Shown piece by piece: positions 47,213 through 56,439 of a DNA stretch of 64,000 bases. The translations under genes were made by a program, and so were the position numbers. Each line of letters starts with the position of its first letter. Position 1 is the first letter of the stretch. This stretch comes from Rhodococcus coprophilus NBRC 100603 (GTDB taxonomy: Bacteria > Actinomycetota > Actinomycetes > Mycobacteriales > Mycobacteriaceae), in NCBI RefSeq assembly GCF_001895045.1, contig NZ_BDAM01000003.1:124001-188000 (forward strand). The letters are read 5' to 3'. The notes under the pieces were generated by a model. The model saw nothing but the letters and a program-made list of their open reading frames with translations, had not been told where the DNA came from and did not search any database.

Positions 47213-49585
47213 TTAAGGAAGTCTACCTGACTCCTGTTCGTTTGCGAGGTCGTCATCTCGAATATCTAGGTAGCACCTAAAGGCCGGGTGCACACGGAAT
47301 CGCACTGGCCGATTCATGCGGGTTGCGAGTCTCTGCGCTGCTTTATACTTCTTCTTAGCTTCGGACTCACCCTCGACGTATACAAAGCTGCTATCGCGCG
47401 TCTCGACTCCAAGGAAACTAGTTCGGATAAGCCAGCTTACCAAAGAGTCAAAATCGGAAGCTGAACCTAGTACATCTTGGAGGTCCGACATTGTGACCGT
47501 CGAGTCGAGTCCCGCGAACTCGAAGAGCAATTCTTCGAGATTGAATCCTTGCGCTTCAGACTCCACAATCAATGCCTCTACCGCGAACCTTGAGTATTGA
47601 AACTCTGCATAGTTGAAATCCTGACGGAGGACGCGATCATGGCGCCTATTAATTGCTGTTGTGAGCGCAGCGTTCCCCAGATAAATAAGATCGCGCGGCC
47701 TAGGTAAGGCCCTCCACAAGAGGTAGTCGCGAGTCGGGAGTCCGTGCACCTCAGCGCAAAACACCCGTTCCCACAGGCCCTCTGCTCCTCGAGCGCTCGC
47801 GGAATCGCGATTCGCCTCATATCGTTCTTCGAGCACTCGAATCAGTAGTTCTTCGTCGCTCCATTGGATCGTCTGAGGATTGATCTTGTCAGGTTCGCGC
47901 GCGTGTGCGGCGATCACATCATAAATATCGGTGCGTATGAACACGGTGAGTGTCACGTGAGCTGGGGGCGATGCTTTGTTTGCTCTCTCGAATTCTGCCT
48001 CCAGCTTGCCCTGAGTTACCAACAGCGACAGGATGAATTGCGAAAGCTCGTCGAATGCTACGCCCTTTTCCCAGGTCTTATCCAGATTGTCAATTAGTAC
48101 GGAGACCCTATCGTAAGCGTGCAGCACCTTCTTAAGCTTAGGAAGAAGGCTGGCCCTCCAAGCGTTCCGGATTCGTGATGTTAGGTCTTGTGACCCAATT
48201 TCATGATCGAGCGCGCCTGCGATAACGTCATCTAGTCGGGATGTAAAGTCAGCTTCAAGATCAATTCCATGCCGCGCCAACTCAGCAGCGAGTTCACTTG
48301 TGCTTGCATCCGCCCCAAGTCCAGCAGGCAACGACTCCGCGTTGGAAAGGGCTGCGATGGCTATCTCTGTCGTTAATAGGTAACTCCAGAGATTCAAAAG
48401 AAAATAATCTCGGTTCTGCCTATTCGTTGCCTGTTCAAGAACCAGCACCAAGCCAGCAAGGTCATATGAGCTGGGCTTAACCGAAACGACGAGATTTCGT
48501 CTATCCTTGCGCAGTTCGGCAACTGATTCCTGCATTGTTGCAGTCTTGCCCGTTCCTTTTCGCCCAGTAAAGACGGAGGCACGACCACTTAAGACCGCCT
48601 CAAATTCGTTCGTATGCACGAAGTAATCGTTCAGTTCTATCTTTTCGGACTCGGCAACGTACTGACCAAAGGTTCGAATCGGAAGTTCTATATCAAGCTT
48701 TAGTCGCCCAAGGCGTTTACGCGATCCCGGAGCCGTTGGCAGTACCTTTAGCCACTCTTCGACGTACTCAGTCAGTTTAACCGTTGACTGGTATACATAA
48801 ACTAGATCTCGATAGTCTAAGGGGGCCTGATATTCCTCCTCTGCCACCATTAGTAATGGTATTTCAAATCCATGGGCTATGCCACCAACGAATGCCAGTC
48901 GCGCATTATATGCTGGCGCTAGTGTCCGAGTAGGCTTCATAAAGTGAAGAATCGCGGCTGAAGAACGGTATATTGATTGAACGTAATAAGCTAATGAACC
49001 CAGCCCAAACTCTTCTTGCGAAGCCAAAAAGTTTAGATGAGTTTTCCGGTCGAGCAGTCGTTCCAATCTCTCTGCGGAATTGAACTTGTGCGGCACGCCG
49101 GGCGCAAAAATCGCGTTCTCTTCCCGTGGACGACCACCCGATAGGAGCCCCTCAATGAATGGATCTTCGACTTCGAGCGTCCTTTTGCAGACTTCCGCTG
49201 CCAGCTTTTGGGAGTTCCCGCTGTAGTCTATCCTCCCCAAGGAATCAACTATTCCTAACGATTGCCACGATTTCAGGGCCTCTTCGTCGGACTCATCGAG
49301 GGCCAGGAATAATTTCTTATTGCGCGCGAGCGCATACCCTGCCTCGAAAAGAACGTTCGGATTGCTTGAGCTAACTTCTGCGACGCACGCGTCACACTCA
49401 TCAATCTTCTTCGTGACAATATCGATTATCACGCGCCCGCTTACCGATAGATCTTCCCAGCCGCAAGCTCTTATGCCTCGCTGCGACGTAGCTGCAACCG
49501 CATCGCGCATAGACTCAGCGCGAAGCGCGGGACTCCCTGCGTAAGCGAAAAACGCGGAGGGTTGCTCGTTACCGTGAAGCGTCAT
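47213..49585 (-). CDS. P-loop NTPase with N-terminal deoxyribosyltransferase/TIR-like domains
   Basis: A 790-residue multidomain protein. Residues about 10-140 form a Rossmann-like domain with CDACVAEVSSSNPNVLFEAGYALARNKKLFLALDES, the pattern of nucleoside 2-deoxyribosyltransferase-like and TIR-like effectors. Residues about 180-280 look like a second such domain (NARLAFVGGIAHGFEIPLLMVAEEEY). The ATPase follows: Walker A GRKGTGKT at 341-348, Walker B VLIDNLDKTW about 496-505 and a sensor-like TVFIRTDIYD. The C-terminal third is helical. The organisation resembles STAND or Sll1717-type NTPases that act as threat sensors coupled to a nucleotide-degrading effector. Function is inferred; no substrate is known. 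It is base-composition atypical and probably acquired. Confidence 0.8.
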   Translation of the reverse strand: MTLHGNEQPSAFFAYAGSPALRAESMRDAVAATSQRGIRACGWEDLSVSGRVIIDIVTKKIDECDACVAEVSSSNPNVLFEAGYALARNKKLFLALDESDEEALKSWQSLGIVDSLGRIDYSGNSQKLAAEVCKRTLEVEDPFIEGLLSGGRPREENAIFAPGVPHKFNSAERLERLLDRKTHLNFLASQEEFGLGSLAYYVQSIYRSSAAILHFMKPTRTLAPAYNARLAFVGGIAHGFEIPLLMVAEEEYQAPLDYRDLVYVYQSTVKLTEYVEEWLKVLPTAPGSRKRLGRLKLDIELPIRTFGQYVAESEKIELNDYFVHTNEFEAVLSGRASVFTGRKGTGKTATMQESVAELRKDRRNLVVSVKPSSYDLAGLVLVLEQATNRQNRDYFLLNLWSYLLTTEIAIAALSNAESLPAGLGADASTSELAAELARHGIDLEADFTSRLDDVIAGALDHEIGSQDLTSRIRNAWRASLLPKLKKVLHAYDRVSVLIDNLDKTWEKGVAFDELSQFILSLLVTQGKLEAEFERANKASPPAHVTLTVFIRTDIYDVIAAHAREPDKINPQTIQWSDEELLIRVLEERYEANRDSASARGAEGLWERVFCAEVHGLPTRDYLLWRALPRPRDLIYLGNAALTTAINRRHDRVLRQDFNYAEFQYSRFAVEALIVESEAQGFNLEELLFEFAGLDSTVTMSDLQDVLGSASDFDSLVSWLIRTSFLGVETRDSSFVYVEGESEAKKKYKAAQRLATRMNRPVRFRVHPAFRCYLDIRDDDLANEQESGRLP

Positions 49586-49774
49586 CCACCGATGATGCCA
49601 TGCTGGCCGCGCAGCGAGAAGGGTTAGCTGGCAACTACATACAAAAGAGCCCAGGCGGGATGAACGAGGTGCCTCGGGAATTGCTCTACCGTCTCAGAAA
49701 GTATCGGTGCAATGAAGAGGACACGCCAAACTGGTCAACCGCCTTTAGGCGGAATCCCTAGCTCTTGTGGGATG

Positions 49775-50689
49775 TCAAAGGCTAGAGCGGGTCGCGAGCC
49801 AAACGACATGTTCACGGCTGATGGCTTCCTCGGCATCATCAACTTCGCGTGCCCAGGATTCTTCCGTATCCGCAAGGCTTAGCTTCGCTTCAGCGCTTGT
49901 CAGGTCGCTGAGCGCCGCTGAGTACGCCCTATAATTGAAGTCGTATTGCTTCGTCTGAGTCCAGGCCAAGACTCCGGTTACCAAAGCTGCTATGGCAGCA
50001 GCAATTTGGGTTAGGTCTAGGCTCAGGGCGGCGGCAAGTGAGATTCCTACACCGGAGAGTTCGAGGATGATAAGGACCAAACGCCACCTCTCAGCTTGCC
50101 GCTTGTTTAACCGTGCCTTGTCTGAGTACCATTTCTTTTGCTGATCGATCCGGGCCTCTAGATAACTCTGACGACGGTGTTCAAAACTGGATCGACGTAG
50201 GACGAGCATCCAATCGGAGATTTCCGGTGCCTGGACTGGGTGCAACTCGAGGTCTAAGAACTTCTCCCGGATCGACTTCATCCGCTTCAGCAACGCTCTC
50301 ATTGCGTCGACTTCTTCTAGCGGAGCCGGGAATGGGTTCCCTCCCACAGCAAACTTCCATATCAGAGTCTTTGCGGATTCAGCAACGGCCCTTCCGTCAT
50401 ACCAGGATTTGTCAGGTCGGTTTTTCCACGTATCGAGTTCGAGCACGAGTGTGAGGACGAAAGCGAGGACACCGAACAGCGCCGGGACATTAATAGGACC
50501 GATCTCTCCCCACTCCACCGTCCAGGAGAAGACTCCCGTAAGGGCAGCACCTCCTAGGAGGAGCAGTCTCGTACGCGTCGTCTGTACGTAACTCCTCTGC
50601 CCTTCGAGCGAAGCCTTGTCTGCCGCGCGAAATAGATACGGGTAGTCATTGTCTGGAACGTCGTGAAGTATTGCCATAGCTGGAATCAT
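49775..50689 (-). CDS. SLATT/DUF4231-like four-helix membrane protein
   Basis: This 304-residue protein has two pairs of transmembrane helices (about 41-58 and 66-85; 204-223 and 226-243). The second pair is preceded by the signature YLEARIDQQKKWYSDKARLNKRQAERWRLVLIILE and followed by YNFRAYSAALSDL-type helices, which resembles the SLATT/DUF4231 fold. SLATT proteins are predicted pore-forming effectors in nucleotide-signalling conflict systems (Burroughs and co-workers). The first pair has a similar Trp-Tyr-Ala helix after it, suggesting a tandem arrangement. No nucleotide cyclase is adjacent. The start could be ATG 50689 or 50677. Confidence 0.7.
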   Translation of the reverse strand: MIPAMAILHDVPDNDYPYLFRAADKASLEGQRSYVQTTRTRLLLLGGAALTGVFSWTVEWGEIGPINVPALFGVLAFVLTLVLELDTWKNRPDKSWYDGRAVAESAKTLIWKFAVGGNPFPAPLEEVDAMRALLKRMKSIREKFLDLELHPVQAPEISDWMLVLRRSSFEHRRQSYLEARIDQQKKWYSDKARLNKRQAERWRLVLIILELSGVGISLAAALSLDLTQIAAAIAALVTGVLAWTQTKQYDFNYRAYSAALSDLTSAEAKLSLADTEESWAREVDDAEEAISREHVVWLATRSSL

Positions 50690-51162
50690 GCCTTGTCAGG
50701 AGATGGTATGCCTCTCGTCCGAGAGCAATCAGTACAGAAATCCACCTCTGTCTATTGATCGGCTCGCTGAGCATCCCGCGCCACGGCATCGAGTCCACTT
50801 GGTCACTGCCTACAGAGCGAGGTGGCTGCTCGGAACACACATGGGGATCCAAGGTCGGCGCACACGTCCAGTTTTAGTCGAGCCTCGAAGCTGTGCGTTG
50901 CGCTGATTGAGTTCGTACCAGCGTAGCGGTTGGCCGTTCGCTATTCCGCATTGATACCGCAGACACGTTGCCTATGGCCGAGCTTCACGCGTTCGTGATC
51001 GATCGATACTGGTACGTCGAGAATTGGCCGCGTTCTAAGTCTGTGCCCTGCAGATGCTGGAGCTCTAAGTCTCAGCACCGACCGCCCAAGGTGGCGCGCA
51101 GTGCGTCGATATCACTAGGAAAGCACCCTCCAGCTGAGGTGACCATCCGGGGAGAGCTTCGT
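50690..51162. other. 473-base gap between SLATT-like and TIR genes
   Basis: No convincing coding frame was found; the plus-strand frame at 50968-51282 overlaps the end of the TIR gene and has no known domain. The region should hold the promoter of the SLATT-like gene, but no clear -35/-10 pair was seen. Confidence 0.5.
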
Positions 51163-52314
51163 CTAATTGATACGACGAGGCGCCACCTCGGCGTTCTCTA
51201 TTTCCTCGATCCTCCGTACCCATTCGTCGAAAAGTCCTTGGCCGTCCATGAAACGTTGAAGTGCCCGCGCGATCTTCCCTAGGGGCTTCCTCAAGTCGCG
51301 GCTCATCGACGCGACGCGCTTAACTTCTTCATTCATTCTCTGGAGAGATGCGATTGCTTGTGCACCGGAATCCCGGAGAGAGCGAATCCCGGTGGCAAAT
51401 GCCGCGAAGTCTCTGTCATCGTTCGTGCTTGACGGGTCCTCGGCAATGCTAAGGAGAATCTTGGAAATCCCGTTGTCCATTTGGAGCGCTTGCTCTGTAT
51501 AAATCGTGCTGGTCTCGACGATTCGATCAGCAATGGGGTTTAACTCGCCGGCCAGCTTCCGAGCCAATGCCAACTTCACCGACGCGCTCGCAGATCGTCC
51601 GACTGTCTGCATTTTTGGTGCGTACCGGTTGAATGGCTCCGATAGGGCTTCGATGTCGGATGACAGGGTCTCGATTGTCTTTGTCCAAGAAGGAAAAAGA
51701 ACTTCGATTTCAGCCATGCTATCGAGGATTCCAGGCGACACATCTGCGAACTCGTCGACGTTCGTGTTTTCGGCGGGCACGGGATCTAAGACTTCCGGCC
51801 GATCAGCGATCATTTCCGCGATCTCTGCAAGTCGGAGGGCTAGTTTGTTGACGGCTGACCGGTATTGTGCACTTTGCTCTTCCTCCAGTCGTAGCGTCGT
51901 CCAGTTTTCGTACTGGGTAGAAGAAATGATCGCCTTCACTTCGTCCTCAGCGTCCTCTTCAAGCCTCGGAACGCCCGAGTACAGGATCGGAAGCAGAAGT
52001 TCCTTGACACCGCGCCTCTCAGCATGCTTCGAAAATTGGATGAGTTCGTGTCTGCACTCGGGTCTCTGAATGTAGCGAGCGGTAACGATCGGAATGAAAA
52101 AGGTGGTGGCGGCAAGCGCATCGTCGATGGTATCTCGCCACCTTGCACCCCAAGAGATGTCATCTCTGTCAACGAACATGTGGATCTCGTTACCCGTGAT
52201 CAGCGAGTATTCCGCCTCGATCAAATTACACAGCCGCAAAATGCGCCCATGTTCTGCTTCGTTGTCGGCGTGTACGTAGCTCCAGAAACCCGCGGGTTGC
52301 TCGCTAGTTGTCAT
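51163..52314 (-). CDS. TIR-domain protein with helical C-terminal region
   Basis: This 383-residue protein has a TIR domain at residues about 8-150: GFWSYVHADNEAEHGRI, EIHMFVDRDDISWGARWRDTIDDALAATTFFIPIVTARYI, then CRHELIQF with Glu90 at the position of the NADase catalytic glutamate. The remainder (about 195-383) is alpha-helical and coiled-coil-like, rich in Ala, Glu, Leu and Arg (IETLSSDIEALSEPFNRYAPK). There is no membrane segment. Bacterial TIR proteins commonly deplete NAD or make signalling nucleotides after phage sensing. The ATG at 52314 was chosen because the TIR motif starts at once; the extra upstream codons are basic low-complexity. It is probably a defence gene, by family. Confidence 0.88.
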   Translation of the reverse strand: MTTSEQPAGFWSYVHADNEAEHGRILRLCNLIEAEYSLITGNEIHMFVDRDDISWGARWRDTIDDALAATTFFIPIVTARYIQRPECRHELIQFSKHAERRGVKELLLPILYSGVPRLEEDAEDEVKAIISSTQYENWTTLRLEEEQSAQYRSAVNKLALRLAEIAEMIADRPEVLDPVPAENTNVDEFADVSPGILDSMAEIEVLFPSWTKTIETLSSDIEALSEPFNRYAPKMQTVGRSASASVKLALARKLAGELNPIADRIVETSTIYTEQALQMDNGISKILLSIAEDPSSTNDDRDFAAFATGIRSLRDSGAQAIASLQRMNEEVKRVASMSRDLRKPLGKIARALQRFMDGQGLFDEWVRRIEEIENAEVAPRRIN

Positions 52315-52840
52315 GCTGAGGCATTTAACCAGACAAACTAATCGTGTGCTACGCACCGCGCGAAGGAAGCGTGCAATCCGCAGGTTGCGCACCAGCAGCC
52401 GCAAGGGCCCCCGACGGCGTCCAGCTCGGGTCCCCAGATGGGCTTCAGAGTACCCATGCGGGAGCATGCCCAGCCGACCCTCACACGGGTTTACGCATGT
52501 TCCTTTCCCATGCTGGCGGGCGCGTCCCGCGGCTGGGCATGACCAGATTCGCTCCCGACGAACTCATCAGCTCATCACCTCGTCCCGGGCCGATCGGTCT
52601 ACTACAAGAGGTCAACCCGTCATGTATTCATGACCCGCAGGTTAATCTAGGCCCATCACGAGCCACGTCCCGAGCGCGACGTGGAGATAGCGTGCACTCG
52701 ATGCCCGTAATCGGCTACATCAATGCAGCGGCTTTCCTGGCAAACGCGCACGCGCCGCCTTTGAGAACCGGTATTCGTCGGAGTTTGGCACGACGCTCGG
52801 CCGTGGGCGTGCCACGCCCCGGCGGATTGCGACCCAATGG
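52315..52840. other. 526-base gap, right end of island
   Basis: No gene is supported. Base composition rises back to the native level across about 52350-52840. There is a short palindrome, GTCATG-tatt-CATGAC (about 52620-52636). Long plus-strand frames here are continuations that overlap the DoxX gene on the opposite strand. Confidence 0.55.
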
Positions 52841-53596
52841 TCAGCGGGCGAACAGCCACAGACAGACGCCCGCAGCGACCCCCAGTAGCAACGCCACGAA
52901 CGATCCGAGGAACGGACGCGTGGCCCATTTGCGCGGACCGTCGGCCGCGATCCGTCCGGGGCCGGTGAGTGTGAGCGCCACTGCCGTTGCCGCGAGCAGC
53001 ACTTCGTATTCGAAACCGGAGCGCTCGGATGCGAAGTACTGCACTCCCGGCTCGAGGTTGTGCTTGTACAGCACGGCGTTGATCATGATCGCCACGACCG
53101 CCGCCGCCGCGAGCGGGGTCAGCAGACCGAGGACGAGCAAGGCGCCCGCTGCGGTCTCACCGACAGCGCCCGCGATCGCGAGGATGCGTGGCTGCTGGTA
53201 TCCGGCCTCGCGAAGAAGCTGCTCGAAACCGTCGAGTCCGGGCCCTCCCCACAACCCGACCAGCTTCTGCAGGCCGTGGGCGATCAACGTCGCACCGACG
53301 ACAAGTCTCAATATCAGCAACCCGAGGTCGAGAGTGCCCCGGCGCGCCTTGGGTGCTCGCTGGTCCACGCCGGTCGCGGGCCCGAAAGAATCCGGGGTGT
53401 GGGCACCGGTCGTGTCCGGCCGGTACATCTGCTCGGTGGGGGCGGCGTGTGCCCCGCCGCCGACCGACGACCCGTCGAAGTCGAGGTCGTCCTCGGTTTC
53501 CAGCCGGGAAGAACGGGTGCGGCGCATCTGGAGCGTCGGCTCGTCGTAAGGACTCGATCCTGTTTCCGGCGATCCGCCGGTTCCTTTGTCGGTCAC
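52841..53596 (-). CDS. DoxX-family membrane protein
   Basis: This 251-residue protein has a disordered, acidic N-terminal half (about 1-105) and a DoxX domain with four membrane helices: LGLLILRLVVGATLIAHGLQKLVGLWGGPGLDGFEQLLREAGY, then GETAAGALLVLGLLTPLAAAAVVAIMINAVL. Mycobacterial DoxX (Rv3005c) forms a membrane-associated oxidoreductase complex with SodA and SseA and protects against oxidative stress; this gene occupies the same position. Start GTG 53596 was taken because it is the last good start before the divergent lipoprotein gene. Confidence 0.88.
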   Translation of the reverse strand: MTDKGTGGSPETGSSPYDEPTLQMRRTRSSRLETEDDLDFDGSSVGGGAHAAPTEQMYRPDTTGAHTPDSFGPATGVDQRAPKARRGTLDLGLLILRLVVGATLIAHGLQKLVGLWGGPGLDGFEQLLREAGYQQPRILAIAGAVGETAAGALLVLGLLTPLAAAAVVAIMINAVLYKHNLEPGVQYFASERSGFEYEVLLAATAVALTLTGPGRIAADGPRKWATRPFLGSFVALLLGVAAGVCLWLFAR

Positions 53597-53675
53597 GTCA
53601 CTCAGGGTAGGACCTCCTGGCGCCGCAGACGCCGCATCGGGAGGTGACACGCGGGCTGCCGGTAACGTTTGCGGC

Positions 53676-54821
53676 ATGACGTGGGGTTCGCAATCGACAG
53701 GTTCACGCCGTGTTCGCACGGCGGCGGTGGCACTGGCCGTGGGGGTCGCGGTGTCGTCGTGCGCCCGGTTCGACGACACGGCGTCCACGCCCTTCACCCC
53801 GGAGCCGACCTTCGATGCCGGACCTGGCTTCGGTCCGCAGGATCCGACCACCACGACGACGCCGCCGAGCGCGTCCGCGGTACCGTCCGGGCCCTGTGTG
53901 GACCCCGATCCCGCGGTGGTCGCGACCTGCCTCGACACGACCGGCGGGTTGGTGACCATGCCGGGAGGTGGCGCCGCGCTGGTGACCGAACGACGCACCG
54001 GCAGAATCCTGCAGGTCGCACCCGACACCGAGCCGGTGGAGGTAGCCAAGATTCCCGTCGACGCGTCCGGTGACGGTGGGCTGCTCGACGTGGCACTGTC
54101 ACCCACCTTCGACGAGGACCGTCTGCTCTACGCCTACATCACCACCCCGACCGACAACCGGGTCGTGCGCATCGCGGCCGGCGACACTCCGAAGGACGTC
54201 CTCACGGGCATCCCGCGCGGCGCGACCGGCAACGGCGGCGGCATCGAGTTCTCGTCGCCCACCGAGATGGTCGTCCTCACCGGGAACGCGGGAAATCCTG
54301 CTGCCGCAACAGATCCCGCTTCCCTGGCCGGCAAGCTCCTCGAATTCACCCTTCCCGCGCCCGGTGCCGCTCCTTCGCCGACGGCACTGCTCTCCGGCAT
54401 CGGTTCTGCAGGCGACGTGTGCCGAGACCCGGGCGGAAACCTGTGGGTGACGGATCGAACCGAACTCGAAGATCGTCTCCAGCGTGTGGGCGCCGACGGC
54501 TCCGTCGGCTCGGGCCCGGCGTGGACCTGGCCCGAGCGACCCGGGGTGGCGGGATGCGCCGCGTCACCGGACGGTATCGCGGTCTCCCTCACCGGCGCGA
54601 AAGCCGTCGCGGTGGTCGCCGTCGACCCGGGATCGGGTGCGGTCACCGCCGCTCCGATCCTCACCGTCCAGGACCGGTACGGAATGCTGCGCGGAGCGGC
54701 ATCGTCCACGGACGGCCTCCTGTGGGTATCGACCGTCAACAAGTCCGGCGGTGAACCCGGACCGAACGACGACCGTGTCGTGCGTATCCAGTTCCCCGCA
54801 GGCGGCGGCGGCTTCGACTGA
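53676..54821 (+). CDS. PQQ-dependent sugar dehydrogenase-like lipoprotein (LppZ-like)
   Basis: This 381-residue secreted beta-propeller protein has an N-terminal signal peptide with lipobox VAVSSC (Cys28), a Thr/Pro-rich linker and then a glucose/sorbosone-dehydrogenase-type propeller (GDGGLLDVALSPTFDEDRLLYAYITTP, DNRVVRIAAGD, LLWVSTVNKSGGEPGPNDDRVVRI). M. tuberculosis Rv3006 (LppZ) is in the same place, divergent from doxX. Sugar dehydrogenase activity is a family prediction; PQQ is not normally made by these organisms. ATG 53676 was chosen because it begins the signal peptide. Confidence 0.88.
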   Translation: MTWGSQSTGSRRVRTAAVALAVGVAVSSCARFDDTASTPFTPEPTFDAGPGFGPQDPTTTTTPPSASAVPSGPCVDPDPAVVATCLDTTGGLVTMPGGGAALVTERRTGRILQVAPDTEPVEVAKIPVDASGDGGLLDVALSPTFDEDRLLYAYITTPTDNRVVRIAAGDTPKDVLTGIPRGATGNGGGIEFSSPTEMVVLTGNAGNPAAATDPASLAGKLLEFTLPAPGAAPSPTALLSGIGSAGDVCRDPGGNLWVTDRTELEDRLQRVGADGSVGSGPAWTWPERPGVAGCAASPDGIAVSLTGAKAVAVVAVDPGSGAVTAAPILTVQDRYGMLRGAASSTDGLLWVSTVNKSGGEPGPNDDRVVRIQFPAGGGGFD

Positions 54822-54860
54822 GGCTCGTCGCGGGGGCGCTACCGTCAGCGCCGCGCGGGC

Positions 54861-56372
54861 TCAGCTGCAGGCAGCGATGACCAGTTCCTTGACCCGGGCC
54901 GGGTCTGCCTGTCCGCGTGTCGCTTTCATGACGTCACCGACGATCTTCCCGGCGGCCTGAACCTTGCCGGAGCGGATCTTTTCGGCGATGTCCGGGTTCG
55001 CGGCGAGCGCTTCGTCGACTGCCGCCTGCAGTTTGCTGTCGTCGCGCACCACGACGAGTTCGGGATGCGCGACGAGGATGTCCTCCGGATCGCCCTCACC
55101 AGCGAGCACGTGATCGACGACCTGACGGGCCACCTTGTTGTTGAGCTTGCCGCTGTCGATGAGTGCGACGACCTGCGCGACCTGCGCGGGAGTGATCGGA
55201 AGGTCGGCCAGTTCGACGCCCCGCGTGTTGGCCTGCTGTGTCAGGTACGACACCCACCAGGACCGCGCGGCGTCGGCGGGCGCGCCCGCCTCGGTGGTGG
55301 CGATCACCAGGTCGAGGGCACCGGCGTTGACCAGGTCGCGCATCACTTCGTCCGAGACGCCCCAGTCGGCCTGGATGCGGGCGCGGCGCAACCACGGCAA
55401 CTCGGGGAGGGTGCCGCGCAGTTCTTCGATCCAGGCGGCGTCGGGGGCCACCGGCTCGAGGTCGGGTTCCGGGAAGTACCGGTAGTCTTCGGCGGTTTCC
55501 TTGCGACGGCCCGGGGAGGTGGTGCCGTCCGCCTCCTGGAAGTGGCGGGTCTCCTGGATGACCTCACCACCGGAGAGGAGAACCGCGGCCTGGCGGCGCA
55601 TCTCGTAGCGCACCGCGACCTCGACCGACTTGAGCGAGTTGACGTTCTTCGTCTCGGTGCGAGTGCCGAACTCCTTCGCACCGATCGGCATCAGGGAGAT
55701 GTTCGCGTCGCACCGCATCGATCCCTGGTCCATGCGCACATCGGACACGTCGAGCGCGCGGAGCAGGTCGCGCAGGGCCGTCACGTAGGCACGTGCCACC
55801 TCGGGTGCGCGTTCCCCTGCGCCGACGATCGGCTTCGTGACGATCTCGACCAGCGGCACGCCGGCACGGTTGTAGTCGAGCAGCGAGTGGCTCGCACCGT
55901 GGATCCGGCCGGTGGCGCCGCCCACGTGCAGCGACTTACCGGTGTCCTCCTCCATGTGCGCGCGCTCGATGTCGACGCGCCAGGTGCTGCCGTCGTCGAG
56001 GACCACGTCGAGGTAGCCGTCGGTGGCGATGGGTTCGTCGTACTGCGAGATCTGGTAGTTCTTCGGCTGATCCGGGTAGAAGTAGTTCTTGCGGGCGAAC
56101 CGGCCCCACGGGGTGATCGAGCAGTTCAGTGCGAGGCCGATCCGGATCGCCGACTCGACTGCCGCCTGGTTGACCACCGGCAACGCGCCCGGCAGGCCGA
56201 GGCACACGGGGCACACCTGGGTGTTGGGTTCGGCGCCGAATCCCGTCGGGCAGCCGCAGAACATCTTGGTGGCGGTGTGCAGTTCGACGTGCACCTCCAT
56301 GCCCATCACGGGCTCGAACTTCGCGAGCACGTCGTCGTAGGCGAGCAGGTCGGCAGACACAGAGGCAGTCAT
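54861..56372 (-). CDS. gatB: Aspartyl/glutamyl-tRNA amidotransferase subunit B
   Basis: GatB is the kinase and tRNA-binding subunit of GatCAB, which converts Glu-tRNA-Gln and Asp-tRNA-Asn to the amides. From ATG 56372 it is 503 residues: [23 protein letters not shown], the conserved [46 protein letters not shown], and a C-terminal helical/YqeY-type domain ([14 protein letters not shown]). Length is normal. It follows pfkA by 67 bases on the same strand and is 5 kb from gatCA. Confidence 0.97.
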   Translation of the reverse strand: MTASVSADLLAYDDVLAKFEPVMGMEVHVELHTATKMFCGCPTGFGAEPNTQVCPVCLGLPGALPVVNQAAVESAIRIGLALNCSITPWGRFARKNYFYPDQPKNYQISQYDEPIATDGYLDVVLDDGSTWRVDIERAHMEEDTGKSLHVGGATGRIHGASHSLLDYNRAGVPLVEIVTKPIVGAGERAPEVARAYVTALRDLLRALDVSDVRMDQGSMRCDANISLMPIGAKEFGTRTETKNVNSLKSVEVAVRYEMRRQAAVLLSGGEVIQETRHFQEADGTTSPGRRKETAEDYRYFPEPDLEPVAPDAAWIEELRGTLPELPWLRRARIQADWGVSDEVMRDLVNAGALDLVIATTEAGAPADAARSWWVSYLTQQANTRGVELADLPITPAQVAQVVALIDSGKLNNKVARQVVDHVLAGEGDPEDILVAHPELVVVRDDSKLQAAVDEALAANPDIAEKIRSGKVQAAGKIVGDVMKATRGQADPARVKELVIAACS

Positions 56373-56439
56373 GGTCCTGATTTTAGACCGCGCCCGGAAC
56401 GGAGTGGCGCGGGCTCGCACCCGGCCACCCCGCGCGAGT

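Larger units (their letters stand above)
46300..52500. other. Low-GC island with conflict-type genes
   Basis: This stretch is visibly richer in A and T than both flanks and uses codons that are rare elsewhere in the window (for example TTA, AGA and ATA in the NTPase gene). All three clear genes are on the minus strand. It sits between ilvD and the DoxX gene. No integrase, transposase or flanking direct repeat was found by eye, so the mode of entry and the exact ends are unknown. Confidence 0.7.

Noticed and set aside
50968-51282. 104-codon plus-strand frame between the SLATT-like and TIR genes
   Set aside because: It overlaps the TIR gene end, has no ribosome site and no family signature.
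46216-52840. Integrase, transposase or att repeats bounding the island
   Set aside because: Looked for at both edges; no tRNA, integrase frame or clear direct repeat was found.
52344-53549. 401-codon plus-strand frame across the right island edge
   Set aside because: Most of it is antisense to the DoxX gene and no domain is visible.
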